Positions 11,112-23,528 are shown, numbered from the stretch's first letter. The stretch: 64,000 bases of DNA from Ctena decussata (GCA_963989385.1 OZ022502.1:46369454-46433453); one strand, 5' to 3'. The notes: a model not told the origin generated them from the sequence alone. Program-made: numbers and translations.

Positions 11112-13760
11112 AGGTTTAGATCTGTTAATTAGGTCTCTGACAATGACTTTTGTGTACTGAAGTAAAAGAAAATATCTTAAAATCTGTTTTTAAATGTTTT
11201 TAAATTAAATTTAATTTTTGAATAAAATTTAAATTTGTGGAAGAACATTCCCAATAAATTACCCAGCTAATAAACAAAGATTAAAATAATCAAAACTGTA
11301 AGATAACAATCATTTACTCTTTAGATAAAATGTTGTTAATTAGTTTAAAAATTCATTTAAAAAATTAAAATCATCAATGACATCACAGAATAGTGCATTG
11401 TGGTTAGAAATACTTCAATAAAGTAAGGGAGATAAGTCATATAGGAAAAACAGCCGTGGGATTTTTAATCTGGCATAACTTTTGAGCGGATAGGAATTTT
11501 TCTATGCCGTTTGTAGCATTATAATCCTCTTTCTATCCACTATCAATTTGCTTCAAAATTAAGCATTTATACAATTTCGTCGTAATTGACCTTTAATAAA
11601 TTTCCTCTAAGCAAATTTACTTTGAATAAAAACGATTCTTTTCCTATGCTAGAAAAACTAACGGGAATTGCATTTCAAGATATTGATTTTCATTATTCGG
11701 TTACTTGACATGTAATGAGACGAGGTATGCTTTCTTAACATTGCCTTGTGCACAAGAAACACTGTTAACTGCATTATTTAATTTTAAATTGCCAATGTAA
11801 AATGATTGTCAGAATTTAGTTTAAAATTTTATGGACGAAGTTTCATTTCAAATGGAATTGTGTTCAGATAATTACTGATCGCATGAAAATACTTGCAGAT
11901 ATGACATTGTTTGACGACGTGGAACATCGGTTTTATGCTGCATCAATGTACAATCCTAGTTTGATGGAACGTTTATGCACTTCTTCCTTGCTTTCTTAAG
12001 TATGGTAACGTATGTTTCAGTATAATTCTGTGCATAGAAAGCGGTATATTTTGTAACATGTCATATAGACATAAATTTTGAGACGTGAACCATGACTACT
12101 ATACCGGATGGGAGAAGCAGCTTAAGTCCGTAAAATCAAATAATACTGAAAAGTCCTGCAGCCTTTAATACATAAATTTTATCAGAAATAGGATGCGCGA
12201 AAAGCTGTTGTCCTATTGTTTTGCTATCCGTAGCACAGTTAAGCATCGAAATCTGAGATGATGCGGTCATCTTTCTTACAGCCCGCGCCATCTTCAAGTG
12301 ACGTTTTATAATTGGAATTAATAATTTGTCTCCGTAAAGCCACTTGATGCACCAAATACATTGAAAAAATCCTTACTACTGAAAGCCAGACCCCGACAGT
12401 TTGTTGATTTTGCAAACACGCCGGCCAAATATGCTTCACCCTACATTCTAATGTACTTATTCAAAGTTTTTGTGCATTCTACAACATTTCAGGAGGTCTG
12501 TTGTGATTGAATATTATACTTTTCGGAACACATTTGATGTGTGCATCATATTCTTGAAAAGTTATCAACATAAGGAGATTTTTGGCCTTCCGAATAGATT
12601 GTCCAGCAAGGAGCTCCTTGATCAATTTGTGACGTTCCGAATGGCGTACTTTTTTGTCCTTGGGTCATGTTCAGCGATCGCGTGTTCATTAACAATCGAC
12701 TGACCATGGCGAATTAGACAGAAGCATTACATGTAACATGAAGGTTTATCTTGGCTTCGATCAGATAGTTGTCTTGCACGTATTAGACTGAATCCCGAAT
12801 TGATCTGTGTTCATAAAAAAGAAATATTATATGACTGTACCGTAGGTTTTATTTTTATTTTTTGTTATTTATTAATTTATTTAATTTATTTTACTTTTTC
12901 TTTTTTATTTATTTATGTATTTTTTTTGTTTTAGTGATTCTTACTTACTTAGGTGCTATGGAATCAATTAAATTTTATATTTTATTTATGTTTATTCATT
13001 TCGAAATTATCAACGTTTATATGATTACGAGTTAAGACTTATGGTTTGGGTCCTTGACCAGTTTTACTTTGTGTATAATGCAAGCAACATGTACATAGTC
13101 TAGATCTTCTTCCGATTTCTGTTATAATAATGACACATAATGCCACGGATCTGTATAAGAGATAGTAAATCCAATTATTGCATGAATATTGAAGCTCACT
13201 CTCGCAGTCCCGTCTAGCCGTTTCAAACACTTCTCTGTCCAGACGTTCAGTAATGAAAATATCGGATTTAGATATTTGTCTGAGGATTCCCATTTGAAGT
13301 AATTGATTAAAGAGCATTAAGTTAGAATAAAATTAATATTATATCTTCGAGGGACACGATAAACATACCATTTTATGTTTACTTAATCTTGAGAAGATTC
13401 TCTTCTCATGAGAAGATCTGGAAAACAAGAGAATAACCGACCATATGGACTCAGTCACTGTTTATTACAAATCCTAAAGAGGGCAATCTACAGCTCTGCC
13501 AGAACTACAAAATCATCCATGACCCTGACTCTAAGGCATATAGAAATTAGAAATGACACGGGAATTCATGACTTTCACTTTTTACCCAAGAGATATGTTG
13601 GCATCTCTCCATAATGGCTTCAGCTATATCAGAGCTGCAGTGGATTGTGCAATCCTTGAGAAAACCGCCGGTTTTGAGCCTTCATTTGAGACAATTTCTC
13701 CAAAGTACTTGAAGCTTGTAACTGTTCAAACCTTCTGTCCGTTAACCTAGATCTCCCTCT
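11112..13760. other. Unassigned AT-rich DNA
   Basis: No gene is recognised. Short frames, including 12239-12439 (minus) and 12470-12703 (plus), show no motif. An AT-rich low-complexity tract lies at about 12845-12925. The flank at 11583-11596 belongs to the possible outer inverted repeat noted at 4707. Confidence 0.45.
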
Positions 13761-13769
13761 GGATGCCAC

Positions 13770-14600
13770 TGGCCCTGTTTGTCATAAGTTTTTCTTTTCT
13801 GCACTTATCTCCATTTGATACCTTGTGCAGTTTTTTTTTCAAAACTTTCAACTAGGGCTTCTACTTCCTGCTTTTCGTTAGCAAGATCGTCAATGTTATC
13901 GGCAAACCACAGATTGGTTATAGTTTTGCCGTCTATGCTAACCTTTCCATCATTATTCTTTCGGAAAAAATGTTGAAGAGGATTGGTGAAAGCAGTCATC
14001 CTTGCTTAACTTCCGCTGTTGTTCCAAACCATTCTCCTGTGCTGCCACTCATTTGAGCAGCACTTATATCCTTGTAATAGAGGTGATCACTGCCGAGATC
14101 AATATTTGCATTGATATTGTACTGCCGCATATTGGCCCATTATGCCCCATGTTTTGTTGTAGATACTTTTCAGGATTCTGAGGCTCAAAATCGGTTCTCT
14201 GCTGCTTTTCCGGTTCTTAACCCAGCGTGTTCTTCAGCCATTATCGCTGCAGCTTTGGGCTTTGGCCTATTCAAGATGACTTTCAGCATGACTTTACTCG
14301 AAGGATTGACGAGGCTGATGGTTCTGTAGTTTTTGCATAGCTGGATGTTACCCTCTTTAGGGAGTAAAATAATTAGAGTCTGGGTCCATGGGGTCGGCCA
14401 TTCTTTTTCTCTAGATCTTGTCACAGATCTTTGTCTGAATATCAAGTATGGTCTGCCCGTCTGCTTGAACAAGATCTGCTGGTACATTGTGTAGTATCAA
14501 CTCCGGCGAACTTCCTCTTTTTTCAGTGCAGCTACTGCAATCTCAACTTCATCGTGCAAAATCGGTTGTAAATCTTCGTCTGGGTGCTGAGTACAGTACA
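13770..14600 (-). pseudogene. Non-LTR retrotransposon reverse transcriptase fragment (broken)
   Basis: Reading minus-strand frames gives, in order, an N-terminal piece (DEVEIAVAALKKEE), then WPTPWTQTLIILLPKEG and NYRTISLVNPSSKVML with ILNRPKP (14185-14487), then GEWFGTTAEVKQG-stop-LLSP (about 14000-14080), then DGKVSIDGKTITNLWFADN with KQEVEALVE (13805-13999). These are the ordered blocks of a LINE reverse transcriptase. The catalytic box normally reads (F/Y)ADD but here ends ADN. A stop replaces the usual Cys of the QGC-LLSP block, and frameshifts plus a deletion separate the pieces between about 14080 and 14185. It cannot be active. Clade not resolved. It lacks an upstream endonuclease; the endonuclease relic at 22.7 kb is on the other strand. 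Confidence 0.85.
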
Positions 14601-14876
14601 GAACTATATTGTCACCTTAGCTCTCTGATGCGAATTTACCTTCTAGTAGGTATTGTAATAGCTTTCTGATCATGCGAATTTCAATAGGTATTGCATTGAC
14701 AATGATATACCTGTACCTACATATGTCATGTAAACTAGAAGTATCATTTCCAGTGCAATGCCTAGTTATAATTGCATGATCAGAAAAAAATCACCAATTA
14801 ATATCCTGCCATAGATAAAATAAAACAGGATAAACAGCTTTATAGCAATGCTGCCTATTTCAGTGTATAGTTTTAA

Positions 14877-14929
14877 AACTCCATTATCAGAGAAATCACA
14901 GTAACTGTGATTTCTCTGATAATGGAGTT
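14877..14929. repeat. Near-perfect 53-bp palindrome
   Basis: The arms at 14877-14902 and 14904-14929 are exact reverse complements (26 bp each) around a single central A. With one extra base the complementarity continues into the flanking TTTTA/TAAAA. It would form a long hairpin or cruciform. No mobile-element ends are evident around it. Confidence 0.9.
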
Positions 14930-15693
14930 CTAAAATGCATCGTAACTTATGTTGTGTGTGGAAATACCTTCTAAAGCAAATGAAGAAACAGGCTGTGAAA
15001 CAAAGCAACACTACTATCGAAAAGCTATTTTCTGATATCTGTAGTAAAATCTATCCTCGAGTGGCGAGATATTTATTATAGCTTGACAGCTAATAAATCA
15101 AAAGTAATAAAACGGGACAGAATCGCCTCTAATCTGCAAGGGAAGGATAGGGATGCTTTTATCATATGACGTTGCAGTAAATCAGTGGATAACGTCGTGT
15201 CATAAAGATCGTATGACCACACATGTAATACCTCTTTGGCGCGTACACGGAACGTCACTGACAACGTCCATGTCAACAATGCGTTTTCTTATTGAAATAA
15301 TGTTCAGTTTGAAGGCGTTAAAACCGCATTATAAAGGATCATATGATAAAGAGAATCATACAATCGTGGTGATTCCATATGAAATGACCACTCATGAGAG
15401 ATCCTCTATACATATAGACCGTTCGTCATAACACATACCCTTTCTGAACATTTTCCGTGTATTGTGAGAGCAGGTGTGTTTACGGTGAATGGGTACATCT
15501 TCATTTTTGCCGCCATTGTGCCAAAGGAAACTACTTTCGCGAATTCCTGTTTGCTTCCTAGGACCACGTAGCCATTCCAAAACGGGTCACTCTTACAGGA
15601 AATAATTTGCTTCTACCTGAGCTAAATAATTCCTGTTAATAGTGCTCTCCTCTAAAAAACCTTATTTGCGCCTTAGGGAGCCAATTTGCTTTT
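14930..15693. other. Unassigned DNA
   Basis: No gene or repeat family is recognised. The frame at 15153-15431 overlaps an equally open minus-strand frame and has no recognisable domain. Confidence 0.4.
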
Positions 15694-17136
15694 GTGCCCC
15701 CATAACGACATTCAGGGGGGGGGGGGGCATTAAGATAAGATCCTGTCTGTCAGTCCGTCTGTCTGTTTGTTAATCACACTTTAGAGTATAGAGTTTGCGT
15801 AGTCGGTTCCCTCCAACAATTTTCAATGGATTGTTTTAAACTTTGTACACACATTATCGACAAAATTAAGATGTGCATGTGAATTTTGATGGAGGTAAAG
15901 AATTACTAATTTTGACAGAATTACGGGATTTTGAACTTAACCATTTTGGGCAGTTTTCGCATTTCAGGTGATAGAGATTGTGTAATCAATCACTCTCGCA
16001 ATTTTCAATGGATTGTTTTGACAACATGTACATATGCTGTGGCCAGAATGCAAATATGATTATGAGTTTTTAATGAAGATAAAATATTTTTTTATAAGAA
16101 TAACGGCATTTTGAATTTAGTCTTTTCGTTCCACTTGTTTATTATTTTTTGGGGGGTATACAGTTTGTGTAATCAATTCCTGCCACAGTTGTCACTGGAT
16201 TTTTTCACAAACTTTGTACACGTTATAGACATAATAAAGATGTGCATTGACTTTTTGATGGAGATAAAAATAATTTTGACAGAATAACGAACGTTTGAAT
16301 TAATCTTTAAGTCAGCGTTCTGCACTTAAGGGGTAAAGAGGTTGTATAGCGAACTCCATAATTTTCAATTTAATCGTTTATAACTTCGTACAACAGATGC
16401 AAACAAAATGAAAATATGCATATGGGTCTTTGATGAAGATAACATTAATTCTGAAAGAAAAACGGTCTATTGAACATAGTCATTTCACGCAGCTGTTTGT
16501 TTGGCAACTTAGATTACAGTGTTATTAACTCCTTTCAATGATTTCCATATATTATTCTCAGCAAGTGCCTCAGCACAGTAGATATAATTAGGTTTAGCAT
16601 TTGATATATTTCATTTTAATGAAAATACAGCCTTTTCAACGTAGTTATTTGAGGCATCTTTGTCACACTAGTTACAGAGCCTCGACATTGTAGAAAATGG
16701 TGATTACAAAAGGCTCTGTAGTCTAAACAGAGATTTTTGTATTCAGAATTTTCTATAGTTCTGAGGCTCTTTAAGGACATTGTTAGAAAAAATTAAAACA
16801 GGAACAATATTTTGCACTTGATTAAATAAGTGTGATTGAATTGTGGCTTTTAAATCTTAGTCCTCCGAAGCAGCTAATTGTCAAAATGAACGCTTTAACC
16901 TCTACAGTTCTGTCTTGATTGATCTCAGACTCTTTACAAAATGTGTGGACGCTGTGGATATAATATTTATGGAGATTAAATCAACACTGTCAAAATGCAG
17001 CATGCAGCATTTTGAGAGTCTAACACCTGCTCAAATAGAGTTCATTGATAATAAATATACAATTTAGTGATGTACGATGCTTATTGATAGGTGCTGTCCG
17101 GAGGCATCATTTGTGTCTGTGACACACTTTTCTAGT
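15694..17136 (-). mobile_element. Long pearl-like element, minus strand, both ends present
   Basis: The plus-strand left edge is GTGCCCCCATAACGACATTC followed by a G run and GGGGGCATTAAGA, the complement of a pearl 3' hairpin. A CTGTCTGTCAGTCCGTCTGTC simple repeat comes next. About five units of roughly 190 bp follow, each with TTTTCAATGGATTGTTTT, AACTTTGTACA, TTTTGA(T/A)GAAGATAA and GACAGAATAACGG variants. The right edge has a GTGTC-TGT-GACAC hairpin (17113-17125) and CTAGTTT, matching in reverse the 5' ends at 2918 and 9205. Confidence 0.7.
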
Positions 17137-18285
17137 TTAATAAATATCCCACATTGAGGAAAAACAAACAAAGCATGGAAGATATGCTTCAGCTGAGTGA
17201 GTACCCTTTGGCTGTGACTCTGTCAATATCAATCTACCGCTGGCATGTTTAAAGTTGTGCAGGGCGGCATGGGCCGTATAGTCCGATTAAGACCAGGAAA
17301 CAGTTTTATTTTCTCCAAGATAAAGCAAATAACCGATTTCATATTTTAGGGTCGTATGAACGCATTTCCTAAACTCAACGCTTTGTGTGATTAAGGTTAG
17401 GAAACAAGAGATAAATTATAAGATAAATCATGCCGGACTACTGAGGAAGAGTTTTGACCATTTTACATGTAACAGTGGTACGACTCAACTGATTTGGAAC
17501 CTCCGTTGGCTTTATATTTGTCATTCAGATGATGTCCCGTGATTTCCATTGTGCGTATTTTAAAAATGTTGCTTCAGTTTGATGCGATTGCCAAATAGAA
17601 TCGCCAATATAACGCTGATTGGTATATTATTACAATTGCCTTAATAGGACACTGAGATTTCTCATCACGTCAGACATCTTGGAAGCGGATAGAAGTAACA
17701 AATTCATTGATTTGCTAACGATTCTCAAGAGATGTTGTGATTACCAAGAAGGATATTAATCAAGGTTTATGGTAGAATTATGTCGAAATGTATGACTTCT
17801 CTGTTGCTTGATCAATTAGATTTGAATATGTCTAGCGAAACAAACACCACTTGCTTGAAACGCTGCCAATTTAGATTTTTTTGCGGAATGTCGTTTCAAT
17901 ATGCAACGGATTTCGTAATATAAACAGTCAATTAATATTCTAATTTGACAAAATCTACATATTACTTTTGTTCATTCTTTCTTCTTATGAAATGTACTGT
18001 TCCCAAAAAGGTAGGGGATAATATTAAGCTATTAAAAATCGTAGCACCTACAACAAATGTGCAATTTCGTATGAAAAGGTAAGTGTCGATAAAACTAGTA
18101 TTAATATTCGCTAAGAAATGTTTTATGAACGTTTGGACGATACATCCTATCAACAAGGTAATAGCTCTTGAAACTTTCAATAAATTTGTAAACTGCTTGT
18201 CCGTGCACCAGAACGTGCAAATTTCTTGATATTTAGCTGCTGAGCATTAGCAAAATATATAGTTTCAGCACGTAGTCTACCATTG
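17137..18285. other. Unassigned DNA
   Basis: No gene or repeat family is recognised. The frame at 17962-18180 (minus) has no motif. Confidence 0.4.
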
Positions 18286-18289
18286 TTTT

Positions 18290-18707
18290 TCCCACAAACT
18301 TAGATGAAAAAAGGCATCATATTCTGTACTGCATAAATGACATTTGTTCAAAGAATAATCTTGAAAAAATATATGTAAAAAATACTAAGCACAAGGCATT
18401 CGAAAGTTTCTTATTAAATCAAAATCAGACAATTTGCCGTACAGTCCTGGTCCTTAGACACACCATTCAACGCTCAAGTCAAGTTTGTCCCACAAACTTA
18501 ATGCCCCTTTCCACGATGCAAAAGGCAAACATATTCTGTACTACATAAATTACATTTGTTCAATGGATTTTCTCGAAAAAATATACATAAAAATGATGAG
18601 CACAAGGAATTGGAAAACTTCTAATAATAATAAATTAATCAAAATCAGAAAATTTGCCTTAGAGATCTGTTCTGGTACTTAGACACACAATTCAACGCTC
18701 AAATCAA
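18290..18707. repeat. Tandem duplication, two units of about 198 bp
   Basis: TCCCACAAACTTA starts both units (18290 and 18488). The shared blocks are CATATTCTGTACT-CATAAAT-ACATTTGTTCAA, GAAAAAATATA-(G/C)-TAAAAA, AGCACAAGG-ATT, AATCAAAATCAGA-AATTTGCC and TTAGACACAC-ATTCAACGCTCAA. The units have diverged by substitutions and small indels. No coding sense. Confidence 0.85.
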
Positions 18708-19080
18708 GTTGCAACCTTTGTTGAACTTGTACATGAGGTCTGATAGATCCGAGGCATTTCAAAGCTCCCGTTACGCATGTACAAGGGCGCTCCAAGTCTC
18801 AAACGTAGGCCACAGATACCTTGTTTTGATACAGGATACGGGTATATTGCAATACGAGTCCATTATCCTGGCTGTCATTAGCCTGAGGAAAGTCAGTGTA
18901 TGATGCATACCAGTTCTGCTCAGCTCCCACAACACTTTATTACACATAACTGCTTTTGCAAGTTTTTTTGTGCCTAATTTGCACAGCCAGTCACTTGGTC
19001 CAGTTTTATCAAACTTCATCAGCACGCACAGTAAGCCGCAGCAGGTATATGTTTTAAAATGTTACACCATGAGAAGTTTT
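18708..19080. other. Unassigned DNA
   Basis: No gene recognised. The overlapping plus (18709-18903) and minus (18771-19025) frames have no known motif. Confidence 0.35.
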
Positions 19081-19081
19081 A

Positions 19082-19988
19082 AGCTCGCCTGAACAAAAGT
19101 ACAGGAAGAGCTATAATTGTTGTCACCCTGGCCTCGGCGTACTCGTCCGCGTCAGCATCGGCGTCCGCGTCCGCGTCCGGATTGGATGTTCTGGTTAAAG
19201 TTTTTAGAGGCCTATATCTCCTTAACCCATAGTTTGATTCTTTTAATACTTGCCTATAGTTAGATATTGGCACGTTTTACAGAATAGCGCCCCCACCCCA
19301 CCTGGGTACCTTAATGTCAAGGTCATGGACTCTGAAAATTTGAGGGTATTTTTTTGACTGGATGTTTTCGTTAAAGTTTTTTAAAGCCCAATATCTCCTT
19401 ATTCCATCGATGGATTATTTTGGTGTTTGCACTGTAATTAGATATTTGTCCAAGGTTTTCTAAAGTACCACCATCATCCCACTCGGTGACCTTGATGTCA
19501 AGGTCATTGACTTAAGAAAATTGTCTTTTTATGGATGGGATGTTTTGGTTAAAGCTTTTTTTAAAATCCATAGCTCTTGCACCCACAGATGATGTGGTTT
19601 GATATTTGCACTGTATGGATAACCTTGAAGTCACGGTCATGTAATTAGATTTTTGCCTTAAAGATTTTGGTTAACATTTTATATTATTATGAAAATATAG
19701 TTTCACAATGTCACGATGGATTCAGTCGATACATATACTTTGACTGATGTTAGATTTGATGCATCCTGGACTCCCACCTACCCCTCTTTTGACCACAAGG
19801 TCTTGGACTTTAGAATTTCATGTGGAATTTGTTTTTATTTAAATTAAATCTTATTATAAGACATTTCTGAGATAGCTTTTGTTTATAAATGTGTTGTCAC
19901 GATGGACATGCTTGCCTGAAGTTTTATGCAGTGCAAGCCACACAACCATAGCGACTGTGTGATGGACAGGCACCAACACAGGCGAGCT
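19082..19988 (-). mobile_element. Pearl-like element with GC-rich hexamer repeat, minus strand
   Basis: The edges are AGCTCGCCTG (19082) and CAGGCGAGCT (19979-19988), an exact 10-bp inverted repeat. A (GCGTCC)n hexamer tract at about 19149-19182 gives the D-A repeats in the shadow frame on the minus strand. Tandem units near 180 bp follow with CCTATATCTCCTTA-CC, TTTGCACTGTAATTAGATAT and TGTCAAGGTCAT. By analogy with other copies the simple repeat marks the 3' end of a minus-strand element. Confidence 0.6.
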
Positions 19989-20590
19989 ATACTGTCAGGT
20001 GACAACCCTTGTTTACAGATCCTGTTAGTTGAGTCCTGTTAGGTTTGCAAAGTGCATGTACCAATCTGCTAATGGATACCTCTTAGAAAAAGAGAGGCCT
20101 TTTTTATCTTAAAGACCTGGATTTTCGTCATAAGTAAATTATGTAATCCTTTTCGAATCCAATAAGCAATCTTCCCTGGCTAGCCAGTCTTCTCTCGACC
20201 AGTGTACCAGCAGTCTCTCTGGGAGGCCAAAAATGGGGGAAATCAATAACAGAGATATCTTGATTTAATTACTTGCATCAGTATTCTTTAAAATTAGATG
20301 TAGAAAAACATTTTTGATACATATATTCTGGTAATGTTTACAAAATCTTAAATTCACATCTATCCCTTTTCACAATCAAAATTCATTATTAGAGAAGCGA
20401 AAATAAAATTATTTACTCTGTGAAAACAAAATATTGATATTGATAAATCCATAATTGACAAATCACAGTCTATAACCAACAAGACTACAGTGCCAGTTCT
20501 TGTAAAAACAAATGAACTTTGACCAATTCACAGTTTTCAAAAGGTGTCAAAAACATGTCAACAAACTGCTCAAAACACAGGTTTTGCAAT
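19989..20590. other. Unassigned AT-rich DNA
   Basis: No gene or repeat family is recognised. Confidence 0.4.
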
Positions 20591-20599
20591 CTATTTTAA

Positions 20600-21225
20600 C
20601 TGAAGTCTTTTCGGTCTCTGAAGTGATCCTTGAAACAAAATTTCATCTTTAAATCTTGCATATTTTCTTGTTCTTGAGATTATATTAATGGCTAATGTAT
20701 TAAATTACTGAGCACTTGAATTACTTCACAAAAAAAAATAAAGGATAAATAGAAATTATATAAAAATAAGTAAATGAAATATAAGAAAGTAAAATTAAGA
20801 ATAACATATCAAAAATATACAAAAAATAAAGTAGTTAGTTAGTGAAAATAAATGAGAATATTTGTGAAATATATTCAATTTTCAATTATTTTTTTTTCTT
20901 TCCTCCATAAGTTCTTCTTTTTTTTTTTTTTTTTTTTTTTGCCTCTTTTCTTTTTCCTTTTTTTAAATTTAATATTTGAGTATTCTTTGACAGTTAATCA
21001 GCCAATTATATTTTACAAATTATAGAAAATATTGTTCCGATCTCTTACATTTTGACTGATGCATGAATTTATTACACTGGGGCCCCTCAGGCAGGCAGTG
21101 ATTTCAGCACTGAATTGTTTTATGACCCTACTAATGAGGTGATTAGGAAGTGCCTTTGATTTTCTTATCACTTGTTTATTGGAGGGGATTAGTTTGGGGG
21201 TGGTCAAAATGATAGAACAAAATCC
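20600..21225 (+). repeat. AT-rich dispersed repeat, copy 1
   Basis: It matches 38095-38690 in the same orientation over its whole length. Shared blocks include GTCTC-GAAGTGATCCTT-AAACAAAATTTCATCTT, ATGGCTAATGTATTAA, TAAGAAAGTAAAATTAA, GAGTATTCTTTGAC and GTTT(T/C)ATGACCCT. It contains a pure T run of more than 20 bases (about 20916-20940). No coding frame and no clear ends. Element type unknown; LTR-like or untranslated-region origin cannot be excluded. Strand label is arbitrary. Confidence 0.8.
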
Positions 21226-22690
21226 AGGCCTTTAAACTTGATACTGTGCCTGATTTTAGGTCATTTCTGCACTTCAGCTTCCATGATCTTATGTTCCAGT
21301 GCTAATGAGCCCAGTGAGCGGCCAAGGCCCACAAGGGTATCTTGTTTTAACATGTCATACACGTGTGTAGAATCCTCTGAACTAGTAAAAATTAAAATTC
21401 TTTAATATAAAATAAGTCGCTTAGATGTTTAGGAAAACAGGACAACCCACTAATCAGTAACCACTAAAGCCATCCCTAAAACTAATTTGAAAGAAGCCTG
21501 CAAACATTAAACTTTCAATGGACTGTCCATATATAGGTTCTTGTGGTCAGGAATATTTACCATTAAATTCGGTTGACTTATTTCTTATGTTTGTATGATG
21601 CTATTGTCGGTTTTCCTGTCTTCACAGGCGAGAGTTGATGAGGTGCAGACATCATTAATTTAATCATGCGCTATTTTATCTGTGTAATATGTTAACAAAA
21701 ATGACTGATTTTATTCAGCGAACATGTTATTATTATAAAGACCCCGTAGAAATAGCGATTATAGAAAATTTAATAATTCATTATCATATTTTCATATCTC
21801 ATGAAATTTCGATGACCTGAATTGGCTTTGTTATGAATACTCGTTTAACGTCAGCCAGCAGAAATATTAATTGCGACTCATGGAATATGACATTATGGTA
21901 CAATAGTTACTGAAGTCATATTTTAGGTATCTCTAGGTGGTCATAAAAAGTGCTTATGACTGTAGCAGAGAGGTGAATGTTTTATCTATTTATTCATTTG
22001 TCATGCTCGGCTTCTTAAGAATGTCCTACGGACAACTTACTGTCAAACAGCCCAGCTTGGTTCTCAAACAGATCGTCAAATACATTTTGTTCTCCAGTTT
22101 TCTGGCTCTTTGGGTCTATGAATCGGCGGGATGTTGGTGATCTCTGATAAGGCAAACAGAGTTCATCATTTATTGTTGCTTTTTCTAGACAGTGGATACG
22201 TTTTCTTTATGTCAATTAATTTATCAAGTCTCATTAAATAATAACTTTACTTGATATATTATGATTAACAAGCGGTTATACCCTTCATGGAGGTAGTTTT
22301 TTTTCTATTCTTTATTTTTGGCAGTTTACAAATGAAGTATAACATAACGCAATACTTTACCGAATAATGCATTATTATACCTGTCTGTGCTCTCCAAATA
22401 CTAACTTTCAGTCCTCGAATAATTACTGGCCGTGACAGCCATAAATAATAAGTAGGAGACAAGAAATCGAAACCGTATATTGCTGTCTTGGTTAAATAAG
22501 ACAATGGAAATACATAATTTTATACGTTCACAATAGTCTGTGTCGAATCCTATATCCAAGGTAACAGTATGGTTTTGCCAGATGTACTGAGATACCCATA
22601 GTATTCATTGTGTACAAATTTCGTACAAATATTTCCCGGCGAAGGATGTACGCTGTTAGGCAACATTTGCCCAATTTTCAGCATGATGGA
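21226..22690. other. Unassigned DNA
   Basis: No gene recognised. Short frames (21937-22140 plus, 22265-22504 minus) lack motifs. Confidence 0.4.
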
Positions 22691-22699
22691 CAGATGCAA

Positions 22700-23050
22700 T
22701 GATACTTAAATGACGGATCGGTCGCAGCCCGGGTTAACAACAACCGCGCCTACCTTTGGACGCCAGAACGTATGTGCTTAATATGGAAGCGGTGTGACAA
22801 AGGTCCAGAATGTTAGAGGGAGGGAGAACATCTCAAAAGAAACGTGGAATGTGAGGACTCTTTGGTCAGCTGGAAAACTTATAGTGCTGACTCGTGAAAT
22901 GAATAGGTACATGTAACCCTGGATTATACTGGGCCTCTGTGAGATGTGCCGGAAGAACTTTGCTGACAGACGCAAGGTTTACTTCAGTCGGGAACAGAAC
23001 AGACATGGATATGGGATTAGTTTTCTAGTGCAAATATGTTGAGTGCGACC
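22700..23050 (+). pseudogene. Non-LTR retrotransposon endonuclease fragment (broken)
   Basis: The plus-strand frame from about 22838 reads KETWNVRTLWSAGKL, LTREMNRY, a stop codon, IILGLCEM, DRRKVYFSRE and NRHGYGISFLVQI. This is the start of an APE-type LINE endonuclease (family pattern TWNVRTL-GKL-EM-RY-DILGL-EMRW-HGVGFLV). It carries an in-frame TAA and a CR(K) where the family normally has RW. No reverse transcriptase follows, so it is a 3'-truncated or deleted relic. It may belong to the same broad LINE type as the minus-strand RT relic at 13.8 kb, but the two are 8 kb apart in opposite orientation. Confidence 0.75.
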
Positions 23051-23526
23051 AGTCTTTAGCAAAACTAAACTCAGTATGCTTGAGAAGAAAAAATCGGGCA
23101 ATGATCAGGAATTAATACAATCAAATCCAACATCTCGCCTTCAAAACCAAAAGGGAAAGAAGCACACACACACGTAAAATTGACAAAAGTAACGAAAATC
23201 ACGAACGGAAAACCGAAAAGGTAGCTCTTCCACAAGCAGGTGGCCATTCAGCTAAGCAGCAACATCTATAATTACCTATTTCTATTTTGAATTACAAAGC
23301 AAAACAAAACAGGAAGCGGAATGGTCAACTATTCAGGTTATTCAATGTGTTGTTTAATTGAATTAAAAGCTCAGGTATTAAATTCCAGTGATGCCGAAAT
23401 TGCAGCCAGATTGGACTAGACGCCGTAGAGGTACCTGCCACTATTTTGCCAAAATGACTATATCTAACGCAGTATCAGTATAACAGGAAGGGTCCAGATA
23501 AAAAAATAAAGTGAGGAATGAAAAGA
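23051..23526. other. Degenerate repeat and unassigned DNA
   Basis: GGCAATGATCAGGAATT and CGCCTTCAAAACCAAAAGGG (about 23096-23160) resemble the stretch at 3746-3785, suggesting a second degenerate copy of that dispersed repeat. Nothing else is recognised. Confidence 0.4.
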
Positions 23527-23528
23527 TA

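Larger units (their letters stand above)
4707..11596. repeat. Possible outer inverted-repeat element interrupted by the 5138-11108 transposon
   Basis: A 14-bp sequence TTAAAGGTCAATTA at 4707-4720 is matched by its exact reverse complement at 11583-11596. These points flank the 5.97 kb transposon at 5138-11108. No further similarity between the two flanks is evident beyond about 14 bp, so this may be chance or the remains of a small element split by the insertion. TTAA at both outer edges would fit a TTAA-targeting element. Confidence 0.25.

Noticed and set aside
19079..19273. Frame with (DA)n repeat
   Set aside because: Translation of the GC-rich hexamer tract in the pearl-like element.
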